64,000 nucleotides of DNA, taken from assembly GCA_950295325.1 (NCBI GenBank), contig OX485805.1:46960758-47024757 (forward strand). The letters are read 5' to 3'. Positions 33,771-45,900 of this stretch are shown here, in pieces (position 1 is the stretch's first letter; every line of letters begins with the position of its first letter). A program made the position numbers and the translations under genes. The notes beneath the pieces are model-generated. The model was not told the DNA's origin. It ran no database searches and saw only the letters and a program-made list of their open reading frames with translations. Origin of the DNA: Polytrichum commune (lineage: Eukaryota > Streptophyta > Polytrichopsida > Polytrichales > Polytrichaceae).

Positions 33771-34173
33771 CTATATAACTCATGTGTGAAGAAGATTAAT
33801 GGACAAGTATGACCTCACCACCATCCAAACTTTTCTGCACTTAAAGAAGTACCCAGACTTGTACATTCGGTCTTGCAAAAAGCAAAGATCTTTCCGAGAT
33901 GATGATGCAACACTAGGTCATCAATTTTGGCGACACGGTCGATCTTTCATCACGACTCCCTTAATTTATCACATGTCTTTTAAAGAAGATCTGATGTATG
34001 CATGTTACCTGATCAGGTTGAAGAATTTCGAGTCTTGGGCACAGGTGACAGGATTGGGTGCGAGACTTGGTGGAGACCAAGATTGGTTTTGGTCAACGGG
34101 ATAATAATGAAATGAAATGGAATTGATTTTGAAGTCCGGGAAGCCAAAAAAGGCTTATGGGACTGAAAGTACA
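33771..34173. other. Intergenic, unassigned open frame
   Basis: An open frame of 101 codons (33799-34104, plus) has no recognisable domain and is probably fortuitous. Confidence 0.3.
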
Positions 34174-35052
34174 TCATGATGGTTTCAAACTAGTTAATTC
34201 TTTAGAGTGCCGGAGTGCAGTAGTCTCTGTGAGATAGAGGCTAATGTTAACTTGTTGGTCTAATTGAAAGAAAGACTTGAGGTTCCTTATAACTATGTTC
34301 TCAAATAGTGATGAAAACTTATCTCTAATGGGGTTGTATAGGGTACATTCCAACACAAAATGTGCCTCATGTTCAACTGCATTATAGGAGCAAAAGTGGC
34401 ATAGTCTCGTTTTTCTAGAGATAAAGGTTTTCGTCCAGTGTCCAATTTCAATGACAAGTCTTTGGTTCAAGGTGCAGTAGGCAGCAATGTTCTTGCGTTA
34501 TGGTGGAGTCAATGATTGCTTCAAGTACAATTCACATTCATATTTAAGAAAATCCTTGAGGTGGAGGTAATCTAGTTTCTTCTCAAAGAGATGGAAACTC
34601 TATAGCAAGAAAAGCCTCCTTCATATCAACATATGTTGTTTTTGATGTGGTTGAGTTGTCCTGGATTTTCCAATGAGATAAACCCTATGATGTTTTCCAC
34701 ATGATTGTTAAGTTGTACTAAGTGTAAAATTCTTGTTCGGCTAGGTGTTGAGACCATGAGATTGCGTTACTGACTAACCAAGATGGGATAGATGGGTGAG
34801 CCATTATTGAAAGCCCATAGTAAGCTTGAGAGCATATCATTCTATGAGAAGTTCTCTGAATTTAGCTAGTAAGATATGATAGGTAGTTGAAGAACGCACT
34901 TTGATGTGAGACATCATATGCATCTTCATGCACTTCTCAAAGACTTTCCAATGAGAGTTTTTCAAGTCACCTCCCCAAATTTTAGTGTCATACGTGAAAG
35001 TAAGAAGCACTAAAACCTTAATTGTGAGATTTGAGTCCCCAACATGTGACAC
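34174..35052 (-). pseudogene. Non-LTR retrotransposon (LINE) C-terminal remnant
   Basis: Two minus-strand pieces occur in the right order. The segment 35052-34837 has a FTYDTKIWGGDLKNSHW block and a TTYHILLAKF block, as found after the reverse transcriptase domain of plant LINEs. The segment 34470-34174 has the RT-associated zinc-binding motif RLCHFCSYNAVEHEAHFVLE (C-x2-C ... H ... C). Frames are broken between them, and no catalytic part is seen. Confidence 0.65.
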
Positions 35053-38000
35053 CGACTACAACCTCTTTGCTTAAAGCTCCCATCAACACTTTCAGACTTG
35101 CGATTCCTCACCTTCTACTAGATGGATCAAAATAACCATGTGAATAAAAATCAATCTCAAGGCAGTGAAGCTCTTCACAAGGTGGTATACAAATATTTGA
35201 TCTTTGCGTGGACATTTAGTCAAAGGTGGTACTTACTTGGGTTCCTACCATGATGACTTCCTGCTCATAATAACTTCATTGGATGTAACGTACTACAATT
35301 TCATATGTTCACTTCTTTGCAAACAAAACAAAACCCTTATCAAGATGAAAACTCTACCATTGTTGTGGGCTAGTAGTTGGTCCTAGTGTGGGCATGTTAT
35401 GAATGGTGTCATAACTCGTGCATCAGGGGCACTAAGGTACATGTGGCAAGTGTTATTTTTTAAAATTGATCAACTATATTTGATTGATGTGTGGTTATGT
35501 GAGGATCAAAGAACAATCACCACAATGACACAAAAGAGATTGGACCACATCTTCATATTTGATCAACTATTTCACACTCGATAGTGAACGCATTTACGAG
35601 GACCTAGTTTTTTCTTTAAAATACATGTATTTCAAATAATCATCATAACTAAATCAAGAGAAGTCCAATTTTTGCTAATGCTTCATCATGAATTTGTTGC
35701 TTGTAGGAAATCATGAGACAAGTGGCTACGGCCTCGATTTGGATTTTCCATATAACCATCTCGTACTAATCGCGTGTTTCATATCTAGGAGACGGCGGCT
35801 AGCCAGAGAAAAATTAACCATCAAAGACCCATCTACCTTGGGCATGTTTCCTTGTCACTAAGGTAGGGGGTGCTGAAACCAACACCTATAAATGCCTCCC
35901 AATCACCAACACTCTACTACCTTGAAGCGTTCCCCATGCAATTAACTCGGAAGTCAAAAACATTACAAAATCCTCATTAATACTGAGGTTATAATTTTTG
36001 TCACTTACAATTGAAAGGGACCTTGTCATTCTAAAATGAAACTAAAATTCATGATTTATTTATTTTATTTTTAATATAATAGAATGTATTCATGAATCTT
36101 GAAAATGAAGTGCACTCAATATGGGATTTGTGGACAAGTAGCCTTCAAAAATGCAAGTACACTAGTTTTTTCGAAATCGGGCGGGCGGGCAGCAGTTTTC
36201 GGTCGGGTGCAAAAAAAATGTCGGGGGCTTTCCCATAAAGAAGGATGACGATTTCAGTGTCATCCGCGAGGCCTTCGTCCCCCGAAGGTACGAGTGTAGG
36301 TGTTGGTTCACCCTAGCCTTTTGAGTTGGAGGCCGGCCTCAACAACACATTATAATAAGGTTATAATGGGGGTCAATTTTCCCATATGTAAAGGCCTTAG
36401 GGCCAAGAAGCTAGGCCGATTCAATAAATTTAGCATAATCCAACGGATCTAGTATACTTTAGCATAGAGTCATTCATATTTCCACATAATCCAATGGATA
36501 TGGTTCGCGAAAAAAATCATATTTTGTTATGAAAAGTTTTCTTTATTGAAATTTGACATTGGCTCCGAGGCCAAGAATTGGTCTTCCATTTTGGGTGCAC
36601 CCAAGTCAACGAGCTCAGGCTGTGTCATACCATGCATTTTTTGATTAAAATTTTCATACTGCCAAATTGGCCCAGCCTGTAGGTGTAAAGGAGTTGGGGC
36701 CGATTTCAGCCTTTTGACCAATCACAAGTGAGGATTTCAAGCCTCTTACACAACAAATTGGCCTGGCCTTTAGGTGTAAAGCGGCCCTAAGGTGAAGCGT
36801 CTATAAGCTATAAATAAAAAGGAGTTTACATTTGTTTAGGAGGAGTAGTAGCAGAGAAATATTATTCTTACAAAGAGCAACATATTCTAAGGAGAATGCA
36901 AATTTTCTTTTCATGATCATGGGAAATTGTTACAACTTTGGAAGCGGTAAATTTTAAGGTAACACACAATCGATCTATAGGTTCACCCATAATCACTCAT
37001 CTAAGTCTTCATTCTTGGCCACGATAGTAAGAAAACTCCTATGGGGAAAACCAATCACAAGCCAGCAACACATATACCTTAACTTCATTTGCATATAAAA
37101 TATAGATCTCATCCATGTCGACATTACATGAAAAAAATGTCATCTCATAAAAAATGAACACGGTCGACTATGGATGCCTTGACCTTACACTAATTATCTC
37201 ATTTAGTGCACGTTACTATTCAAAGTTACCCACTGTTAGAAATCATTTATCGAGAATGTAATGTTTTACCAAGCAAAGGTCATTTATATTCTATAATGTC
37301 CAAACAACATATTGAACTTTTGTTAGTAAACATTGAACTCGTGAGTGAGACGTTATTGCACTGCGTAATTGCACATAGTAACAAGCACTAATTGGCACAA
37401 TCGGTGTAGTTTCAAGTGAACCGGTTGAGTTTGAGAAATAACTGGTTGAAGTTCAAGACTTCAGAGATCATTTCCAATCAGTTTAGAGGAATCTATGATA
37501 CATACCTCAAATTCATAAAGAAAACCTGAAAGATCGCAACATGTAACCAATTGGACTTGGAAACAGTTTGGATTTTGACCGATTATGCCCAAAATCTCCC
37601 CAGCCACTAATGACAGGGTGAACATTCCTGCATCTGGCTCTTTCTAACGTAGATGGGTCTTGGATACTTACTTTATCCTACTGGCCCACTTCTCTCGGGA
37701 TATGAAACATACAATACTTACAAGATGATTAGCAAATCCAAATTGAGGTCATAGCCACTTTCCTCACAATTTCAGAGCTCACATAAATATCCTCTTCGTC
37801 ATCAAAGAGAAAATATCTCATGCTCATGAAGGTCCCCTCCAATTATGTTCACTATTGAGTCTAGAATGGTTTTCATATTTTGAGCACATAGTTCAATCTC
37901 TTCTGAATACATCTTTATGGCATCTGTATTTAGGAGCCACACCTAACCACATACCATTCAAATACGGATGTTCGATTAAAAAAAGTATCCAAATAAGGAT

Positions 38001-39170
38001 TGTCTACCTTACTCCATCAATTACGTGTGTTACAAACGTAGCCATTGCCACTCAAATCTCGCAGGTACGTGGCCCCATTGTGGGCACTTCCAACTCCAAA
38101 AACCATTCTGGCCGTGGGATTGGATTGGGAAATACCTCAATATCTTAGCAATTGCAAATTACACAAATTGTCATTCCAAGCTTCAAAATCAGAGTTAAGT
38201 AACAAATTTTATAGGAGGTCAAAGCCTGATCACATGTACCCTCCCACTTGTGTTACTGTAAAACACGGAATGGTTGACATAATTTGAGCACAGTCCAATC
38301 TCATGGTAACAAGTATCCTTTTGCTGCCCATGACAAACTCTAGAACCTCAACTGTACACAAATAAAGTCAAACATTACTAAGGATTGCTTGATGAAACTA
38401 GCATGTAAATTGAATGACAGGAGGTTGAAATACAGTATCTGGAGATCAATATTAAAATCTAACCAAAGTAGCTTCCTATTTACGAGTTCACAACTGAAAG
38501 TGACTTCAACATTTGATTTTCAGATACATGACCATACTAAAGAACTCAAATTGAACTCACATGATGATGAATGAACAGGATAAGCCTCCATCCAATTGAT
38601 ATCACAGGATAATCTGAAAATGCATTATCGGGAGTGGTGGCAAACTTTGTGACAAATTTTAACTTCTTTTGGGGCTAGTTGCAGCGAGAAGTATCTTGCA
38701 TAATGATTCCTGGACCTTATTAGATCTTGGTTGATGAAATCTAGCAATTGTTATGACCAATTGTTGCCCTAAACCCTAAACCCAATTTCCTCTCATGAAA
38801 AAGGTCTCTTAAGTTTTTCACCCATTAGAATATAAAATAAGCATTTCCAAAACAATGGGCTCGCCAACACATTTACAATGAAAGAAAGCTCAAAGTCATC
38901 ACACCTGCCTTGTAAGCTGTGTTTAGCAATTCGACTTTTGACCAGCAATTTCCACAACAATTGGAATTCTGCTGAAGTCAACCTCAACAACCTCATTGAC
39001 AGACAGATCCAAATGGAAAGCTATCAACCATAAAGACTAGTTGTCCATGAGAACAGTACTTTCAGAGAAATTTGGATACAGGTACAGAATTAGCAACTTG
39101 GAGCTGCTACAGTCACCTTCACAAGGACTGGAATCACAAGACTTTGGTACTAATGGTCCACTTGTAAAGC
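35053..39170. other. Intergenic, dispersed repeats
   Basis: No gene is recognised. Dispersed-family copies lie at about 35.44-35.89 kb (same orientation as 28.2 kb) and 37.64-38.06 kb (opposite orientation). A GC-rich patch occurs at 36.17-36.35 kb. Between 36.40 and 36.79 kb, CCTTAGGGCC and GGCCCTAAGG face each other, with a repeated TAGGTGTAAAG block inside, possibly a short decayed MITE. Confidence 0.45.
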
Positions 39171-39670
39171 TAATGTACAAGAGGGGAACTGAAGTAGAAA
39201 ACTTCTACTAAGAGTTATGTCTTTCAATTTTCACAACTCCTGGAGGATTGCTTTCGAGTTGCAAAAAAATGGCACTCAGCTGTCAGAGGGTCACAACTCA
39301 TGTACTAACAAGGTCTCATAGTTGCCTCAAGTGCAATCTCATGTCTAACCATTAAGCCGATGATTTTATGGACCTATCCTATTTTGATATTGATTTAGAT
39401 ATTTTAATAAATATTGATCTCTCTTGCAGACTCACTTGGTCAGAAAAATCATCTACTAACAGTTGTGTCTTGCTATTGTCACAACCTACTTGAAGACACT
39501 TTTGAGTTGCCAAAGAATGGCACACTCAAAAGTATGAGGGCCACAACTCATGTACTATTAAGGTCTCTTACTTGCAGCAAGTGCAATCTCGTGTCTAGCC
39601 TTTAGGCTGATTCATGGACATGTCCTATCTTGAAATAAATAAATAGTGATCTCTCGTCCACGCTCATGCA
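39171..39670. repeat. 250-bp tandem duplication
   Basis: The blocks CACAACTCATGTACTA (39292 and 39542), AGTGCAATCTC and TTGATCTCTC recur at an offset of 250 bases with moderate divergence. It lies just downstream of the SMP-30-like gene. Confidence 0.8.
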
Positions 39671-39770
39671 CGTAGGGGTGGGTTGATAATGAAGACTCAC
39701 TTCGTCAAAAACCATCATCGAAGCCTCGTATTTCAACTATGAAAATTCGTCCGCAATCTGCTGAACATCT

Positions 39771-41203
39771 TCAAGCCCTCTTGCGCTTGAATTGTGTGTA
39801 GAAATTGCCCATCTGCAGCCTCCACATTGCGACGACAAATACAGCAAGTATAAGCAACCCAATCAGCCACAGCGGATCGTTGTCGCCGGCCTCTGTTGGA
39901 AACACGATTTCACGCAGCTCGAATGTTTCTCGCGGCGACGTGTCCGAAAGAAAAGAGGGCAAGACGTACACTGAATCTCTCTTCAGAGTCACAGATGTGA
40001 TGAAATCAGAGGAATTCAACGAAACTGTGTCCAAAATTTCTGCTGTCATCCAATTAGAGGTGCTTCTCAGAAGCCAGACTATCGTCGTTGACACAACGAC
40101 AAGAGTTCCGTCTTCCCGAAGCGCCATTCCATCTGCCATTGGGAGTTTCTCCTCCATTGTTACAAGGTGGACGGTTATAGGGTTTAGGGTTACTCGAAAA
40201 AGTGCGCCAGAATTTGTCTGGGATACCAGGAAGTATCCATTTTTGTGGAAAACAATCCCGTTGAGCCCACATATGACTGCTATCGGAGGACTGTCCACAA
40301 TGATTGGTTGGGAAGTGAATTCTACATCTTTCACAAATACGGAAGGACTCCCATCTTTCGTCACCTTCCATAGAAAATTGGCCCTGCAGTTTGTCACATA
40401 CACGTTGCCTTCAGTGTCCACGGCAACGTCATTGGCGCACTGCATCTCCGCTGTATTTTTCATATAGAGAAGACCACCAGAAAATTGTTCAAACAAATAA
40501 AGTTGCGAGAGTGCGAAAATTGAAAACGGAGCACCAACTAAATGCTCAAGAGATCACCGGGGAAAGAGCCCAAAAGCTGAAAAACAGGGCACTACCAAAT
40601 TGTTCAACCGATCAAAATGGCAACAAAGCCCAAACCTTTAAAAACAGAGCACCAGCAAATTTATTCTTGCCATAAAAACTGTTCAACCCCAAAACACCCA
40701 ACAATAAATTCTCGCAATAACAAAAAAGAAGACGCCGGAAACTTAAAGGGGGAGCCAATCTATTCCTTACCTTCATCGACACCAACCCTGTCCAACCGGG
40801 TGAAGAACAACCTCTTCTTCGTGTCTAGGTCATAGGCGGCAACTCCACTGAGATTCGAGCCCATGCTGTGCACCGCAGCAATTACTCTATTACCCTTCCC
40901 ATCAATTAGAACTCCAAATATGCCCGCCTGCGAAGCGTAATCCTCATCTTTCGTGAATTCCTCCACATCGCCATCCCCCGCAACAGTGATCAGGGAGCCT
41001 GAAGATGTGGATCCCAGTATAAACCTGTGGTGGGATGCATCCCAATCGAAGCCTTCGGGAAATAGGTTTGAGGATCGAAACGGAATAGAAATCCCTGATG
41101 TACCTGATACCCCGCAAAGCGATTGGAAGACGAGGAGGGAGAAGAAGAGGAGCAGGTCCCATGGCCAACAAAAGCATCGCAACGAGTTCACGGGTTTCCG
41201 CAT
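39771..41203 (-). CDS. SMP-30/gluconolactonase-like beta-propeller membrane protein
   Basis: Two exons (41203-40771 and 40450-39771) join in phase 1 to give 370 residues. The N-terminus has a basic start and a hydrophobic DLLLFFSLLVFQSLCGVSG run, a likely signal peptide. Propeller-like repeats follow: FPEGFDWDASHHRFILGS, GKGNRVIAAVHS, then ANDVAVDTEGNVYVTNCRAN and GLNGIVFHKNGYFLVSQ. The C-terminus has one membrane segment (PLWLIGLLILAVFVVAMW) and a basic tail. This fits plant SGL/NHL-type secretory-pathway proteins of unknown substrate. The acceptor chosen (AATACAG/CGGAG) gives the right phase but has a weak pyrimidine tract. Confidence 0.75.
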
Positions 41204-41445
41204 TTCGTTGCCGATGAATTTTTTTTTCAAACAATGAAGTGGTTTTAAGCTGTTGTGGAGTTGAATGTGTAGAATTGTCCTTCATGTGAGTAAAATCACA
41301 TCGAGGTCTGCCTGAGAAGAGCAGAAAATTGTCCAAGAGAGCGTGATGAGGTGGAGGGAGATACCCTGATTCTGACATGGTTGGTACCTTGGTATAGTGA
41401 ATGGGGCAGATACCCTGGCCCTGAACTGGTTGTTTATGATGTCCG

Positions 41446-42357
41446 TCAACGTTGCCATTTAAGAGTATTTAAAGAGGATTCAAAGAACTCACTGTGTGCG
41501 AATAAATCCCATACCTCAGAATCTGAAATTTTCTCCTCATCAATTATATCTTTTGCGCTGATGTTGCGCAAATTTTGTTCATCAATTTGCCAATCAGGGG
41601 TTCCAACATGCGTAGGTGAACCCAAGGACAACATTATTTCTGGAAGTTGAACCTCGCTAGCGATATTGTGGACACTTTGTTGATCACCTTGGTCATAGAG
41701 GGCTCCGCCATGTGCAACCGAACCCATCAACATCGATAGAGTATTTGAAGAATGCATTTCCTCACCACTTTTATAAACTATGTTGTGTAAATTTTGTTGA
41801 TCACCTTGCACCAAGTTGAGAAACTCATCACGAGCAGGTAAATCATTCCATTGTTGAGCCTCGGGAAATTGCTCAAGGTTGCCCACATGTTGCAACTGAT
41901 CACCTTGCTCAAGAGAGAAATTTTCATCATGTGCAAGTGAAGTAATCGGTTGCCCGTAATTGACCGCAATGCTGGGAGTTGGTGTTGTTTGTTGCCTTCG
42001 ATGTGCCTTTGAGTAGCCATTTGGATGCGACCTTCGTTGATATCTAAACATGAACTTATGTTTGCACTTTGTGCATTGATACCGTGCTTGGTTTTCCTTT
42101 TTGTTGTTCAAGTATTTAAACTTGATGTCTTCTCCACCACTTGCACCACATTTGGGACACACTTTCAATTGGTCCCTATAAGCCTCCGGCTCTAGAGCTA
42201 CACGTCTTCTCTGCTTCTTTGCAGGAGGTTCATCACTTCTTGTGTTACTGGGATCCATAATGACCAATATTTGTGAACTTTGTCCAATACGAGAGGATTT
42301 AATGTATGCAATTGAGTGGTCAATGTCTTCACGTGAAATGAATACTGGTGCGTGCAT
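41446..42357 (-). CDS. Dof-like zinc-finger protein
   Basis: An intronless frame of 303 residues. A bipartite-looking nuclear signal (AKKQRRR, 46-52) precedes a finger with C67-x2-C70-x24-C95-x2-C98. The spacer has FKYLNN and ARYQC, which align with YYNN and RHFC of Dof domains. Dof proteins have 21 residues between the Cys pairs, and the usual YWTRGG segment is replaced by FMFRYQRR, so this is a divergent relative. The C-terminal half has four degenerate repeats built on QGDQ-x-x-HNI. Met34 (42258) is an alternative start just before the nuclear signal. Its stop lies 243 bases upstream of the SMP-30-like ATG. Confidence 0.65.
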   Translation of the reverse strand: MHAPVFISREDIDHSIAYIKSSRIGQSSQILVIMDPSNTRSDEPPAKKQRRRVALEPEAYRDQLKVCPKCGASGGEDIKFKYLNNKKENQARYQCTKCKHKFMFRYQRRSHPNGYSKAHRRQQTTPTPSIAVNYGQPITSLAHDENFSLEQGDQLQHVGNLEQFPEAQQWNDLPARDEFLNLVQGDQQNLHNIVYKSGEEMHSSNTLSMLMGSVAHGGALYDQGDQQSVHNIASEVQLPEIMLSLGSPTHVGTPDWQIDEQNLRNISAKDIIDEEKISDSEVWDLFAHSEFFESSLNTLKWQR

Positions 42358-42399
42358 GAATGAAGAATGATAGCAACTTATTTATAACAGCAATAATGA

Positions 42400-42500
42400 G
42401 GTGAAAATGTAAAAGTAAACATAAACGTAAAAGTTAAAGTTAGAGTTAAAATCAAAATCAAAATCAAAATCAGAGTCAAAGTAAAAGTCTTTGCCTAGGA
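42400..42500 (-). promoter_or_regulatory. AAAG- and AAAATC-rich upstream region of the Dof-like gene
   Basis: About 100 bases of purine-rich DNA have several AAAG cores (AAAAGTAAA, AAAAGTTAAAG, CAAAGTAAAAG) and four AAAATC-type hexamers in a row. AAAG is the core bound by Dof domains, so self-regulation is conceivable. AAAG is also common by chance in AT-rich DNA. Confidence 0.3.
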
Positions 42501-42996
42501 GGTTACTTTTTTCTGTTTGACACTTGTTTTAAAAGAAAGGCAATTCAGGATGTGATCTAGCAGGCGAGCGGCCTATATGGAAAGCCACCCTTAGTGTTTT
42601 GACTACCCTTCAGTATCTCTGGCCCATCTTTTTATACTACAGGTTGAAAAGTTTTTACAACTATGGCTATGATAAAGCCCTGCTGTGGAGACAAACTCTG
42701 ATGTCAACTTCAGAGCTCTCACAACAACAAAGTTATGACCCTCAGCTAACCCCAAACTCTACCATGACATACATGGCAGGATATCCTATGTCAAGATCAG
42801 TTGGTTTGAGTTCACGTGACATTTTGAGTAGAAATAACAAAGGGCCCAACCAACTTCAAAATTAAACAAAGCAGCCATGTTGCTGTCATCTAGGTGAATG
42901 GTGAAAAGTAAATCAGCAATGATGAAATTGTTCATACAAACAGTATATACATAAAAGGTGATGTTGTACAAATAGGCAAAATTATCCTGGGACATG

Positions 42997-45900
42997 TCAA
43001 GTTTGAAGAGCCATCACTCTGGCCGAAAGCTCTCGCACTTGATTACGTAGACGATCAGGTGCACAAAAAAAGTCCACAAAAACTTGCCTCTCTCTCCCTA
43101 CTTCATGAGGATGGTGTTTCACAATCTGCAACCACAAGCCCCATCAAACTCACCACATTCAGGACCCACTTTCAGCACAACATTGAAAGAACTTCTTGTA
43201 GGAACCTTGTTCACATTCATGGCCTATTACTCATCAACTCATCACACATGCACACAGTAAACCTCAAACCTGTACAGCATCAAAATGCTTTTGTTATCAT
43301 TGCAATGAGAACCCTCCCATCTTAAAGGCACCTTTTGGTATACACAAAGTTTCCTTGAGCTTGCAACAAATAGCCGTTAGTGAAAGACTCCTCCTTAGTT
43401 TTAATGGCCAGTACAGACTCAACAGAGTGTACTTGTATAGTTGGAAAACCTTGTCAAGTGAACAGTATACAACTCAGTAGCATGTAAAGGAAGTGCATAA
43501 GTTGAAACTAGAGAATTACCTCTGCTTTTTCCCGATGTTCTCGTGTAACCTCTTCAATCGCTGAAGAAAGCAGCGAATTCACCTTCTCCATCTCAGCAAG
43601 CTCCTTCATCAGGGGCTACAACACATTGGCAAACCAATATTTTAGCTTGAGAGTAAAGGGCATCCTACTGACATAAGACTTTCTGGCTGAAAAACACAGA
43701 AGTTCCACCAAGGTTTATGTAACTTTGCAATAGCATGTACAGTCTATGTGGGTCCACATAATCTATGCCCTATAGGGCAAAATGTGAGAAATTCCTGCTG
43801 GACACATTGTCCCTTCCTGTACACTCTTAAATAGGTGGACAGTGAATAGCCACCACCTAAGAAATTATTATCTTCTCTCAAAAACTGACCAAATCTTCAT
43901 GAAATGCGACTCGTCAGTCCCTAAGTATTACAGAACAATTACAAGCCTGACCACTAGATTGGTATAGATTGTTCTTTCTTGTTAAGAGTTGAATTGAAAA
44001 GTAGGAAAAAAATATATATAGGTCCAAAAACTACCAAGACAAACCCACTTTCTTAGTTTTCTGAACGGTGAGCTGGGTGAGGTAACAACTGCTAAAGAGC
44101 ATCACAAGTAGATAACAGAGACAGAAAAATCATTACCCAGGGACTCAGAATTGGTTGTGCAGTTGTTGAGGATGCAAACAGAAGCTGCTGCATTTTATGA
44201 ATCACATGACACCTGCCAAGGTCACATACATGCTACATATCAGCTCTTAGCTACATGAGGCTGTCTATGACCATGCACCAAAAAAAGAAATCTCAATCCA
44301 CCAGTCATACTAATATTGGAGCTGGTTAAAGGACAAAGAAACTTGCAGGTCATTGATGCACTTGTGCTTGTCCTGAAGCAAAGAATGGTGCATTTCATCT
44401 CGTAATGTTTGAAGCTCAGTCTGCAGCTGGTTAATTTGTTGCACCAGACCTGGTGCGGACACATACTGCGGCAGTCCACCCTGCTCAACTGCAGTCAAAA
44501 GCAAATTCAATAAGGGACAAAATGGAAGTATTCCACACATGAGCATCTCCTTGTATTCCAACAATTAAGCCAGACCAACAACTCAGAGAGGGATTGGTGT
44601 AAACACATACATGCATGAATGCTGAGTAAGTCTCGGACTCTATGAAGGAATGTGTCCCGGTCATCAACACCTCCCTGTTCTTGAGCTTCTGTCCCTGCAA
44701 AAATTAATCCCATACACCGTTCCTGCTCCAAACAACAACAGACAACCACATTGTCAACTCCAGCAAAATAACAATAGCAAGAGCCCATTTATTGAATTCG
44801 TACCAACATGCTTTCAAGCAAGGTACCTGATGCCTGGCCCTAACATGACTATGCAAGTACAAAACAGCCCTCCGTACGAAAACATTTGTAAAAAGCCAAG
44901 AATACTTACAATGCGACCTAACGTATTGGAAGTATAGGCCTGCAGCTCTGCCTCAACAAGTCGTAGTAATTCATAAGCACCATTTGTTGTTTTTCGTTCC
45001 AAATGGCAGGCAACTTGTAGGAAGCGGTGTCTTGCCAATTGATCCACTAAAAATCCTATGAACTGCCCAAACATAGTCACCATCAGAGTAAGTTAGAAAC
45101 CTGCTGCAAATTCTTGATGAAGCAAACTTAGTAGGAGTTTCCAGGTTTCTGTAATTAACAAAACTCAACCCACAGGCACCCAATGAGCAGAAAAAGACTT
45201 GTTAATTTCTTCAACCAATACACATAATAAGCACAAATTGAATACGTTATTTGAACTATGTCCTCTGAAAAAAGACCAAAATATGACAGGTTCAAAAGTG
45301 ACCATTCAATCAATTTACAATACCAAGACTTCAATGGATTATGACCAAAAGGTACCTTCTTTTGTTGCGATATATAATATTCTTGACGCATTACCTTCAA
45401 ATCATAATCACCTGCAAATGAGTTTGGCAAGATATATTATCAATAAGCACAACCAAAATCATATCAGGCCACTTCCACACTATCCTGCAATAGACTCCTC
45501 TACATCCTGATAAGGATGCAGCCATAACATTCTCAACCAATAAGTATCACAATGGAAAACAAAAGTGTCATCTTAATTCACTTTCACGAGTTACTTTTGT
45601 ACCACAAGTTCTAACTAGATAGAATCCTGATTATTGAGCTGCTTATCACTGGCCTCTTTGGTGAATACAAATCTGCTAATAATAGAATATGTTTATGAGT
45701 GGTAACCTTGGAGAATATATGTATCTTGCAGTTGAGCAAGCTCCCAACAGAGGCTAGGAATAACCTGCAAATGACAAAATCAGTAGCCATGACTCCCAAG
45801 TCTACTGACACCAGGAAGTGTATGAAAAAACATTCACCTATGAATTCTTCATTATGAAGGGCTCAGTCAAGTTCTTTACACCTTTCATATGTCACCAATC

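Noticed and set aside
33799-34104. 101-codon plus-strand frame
   Set aside because: No family recognised and no splice partners; left as intergenic.
36399-36790. CCTTAGGGCC/GGCCCTAAGG inverted pair as a MITE
   Set aside because: The inverted ends are only 10 bp, no target duplication is seen and the internal repeat is direct rather than inverted.
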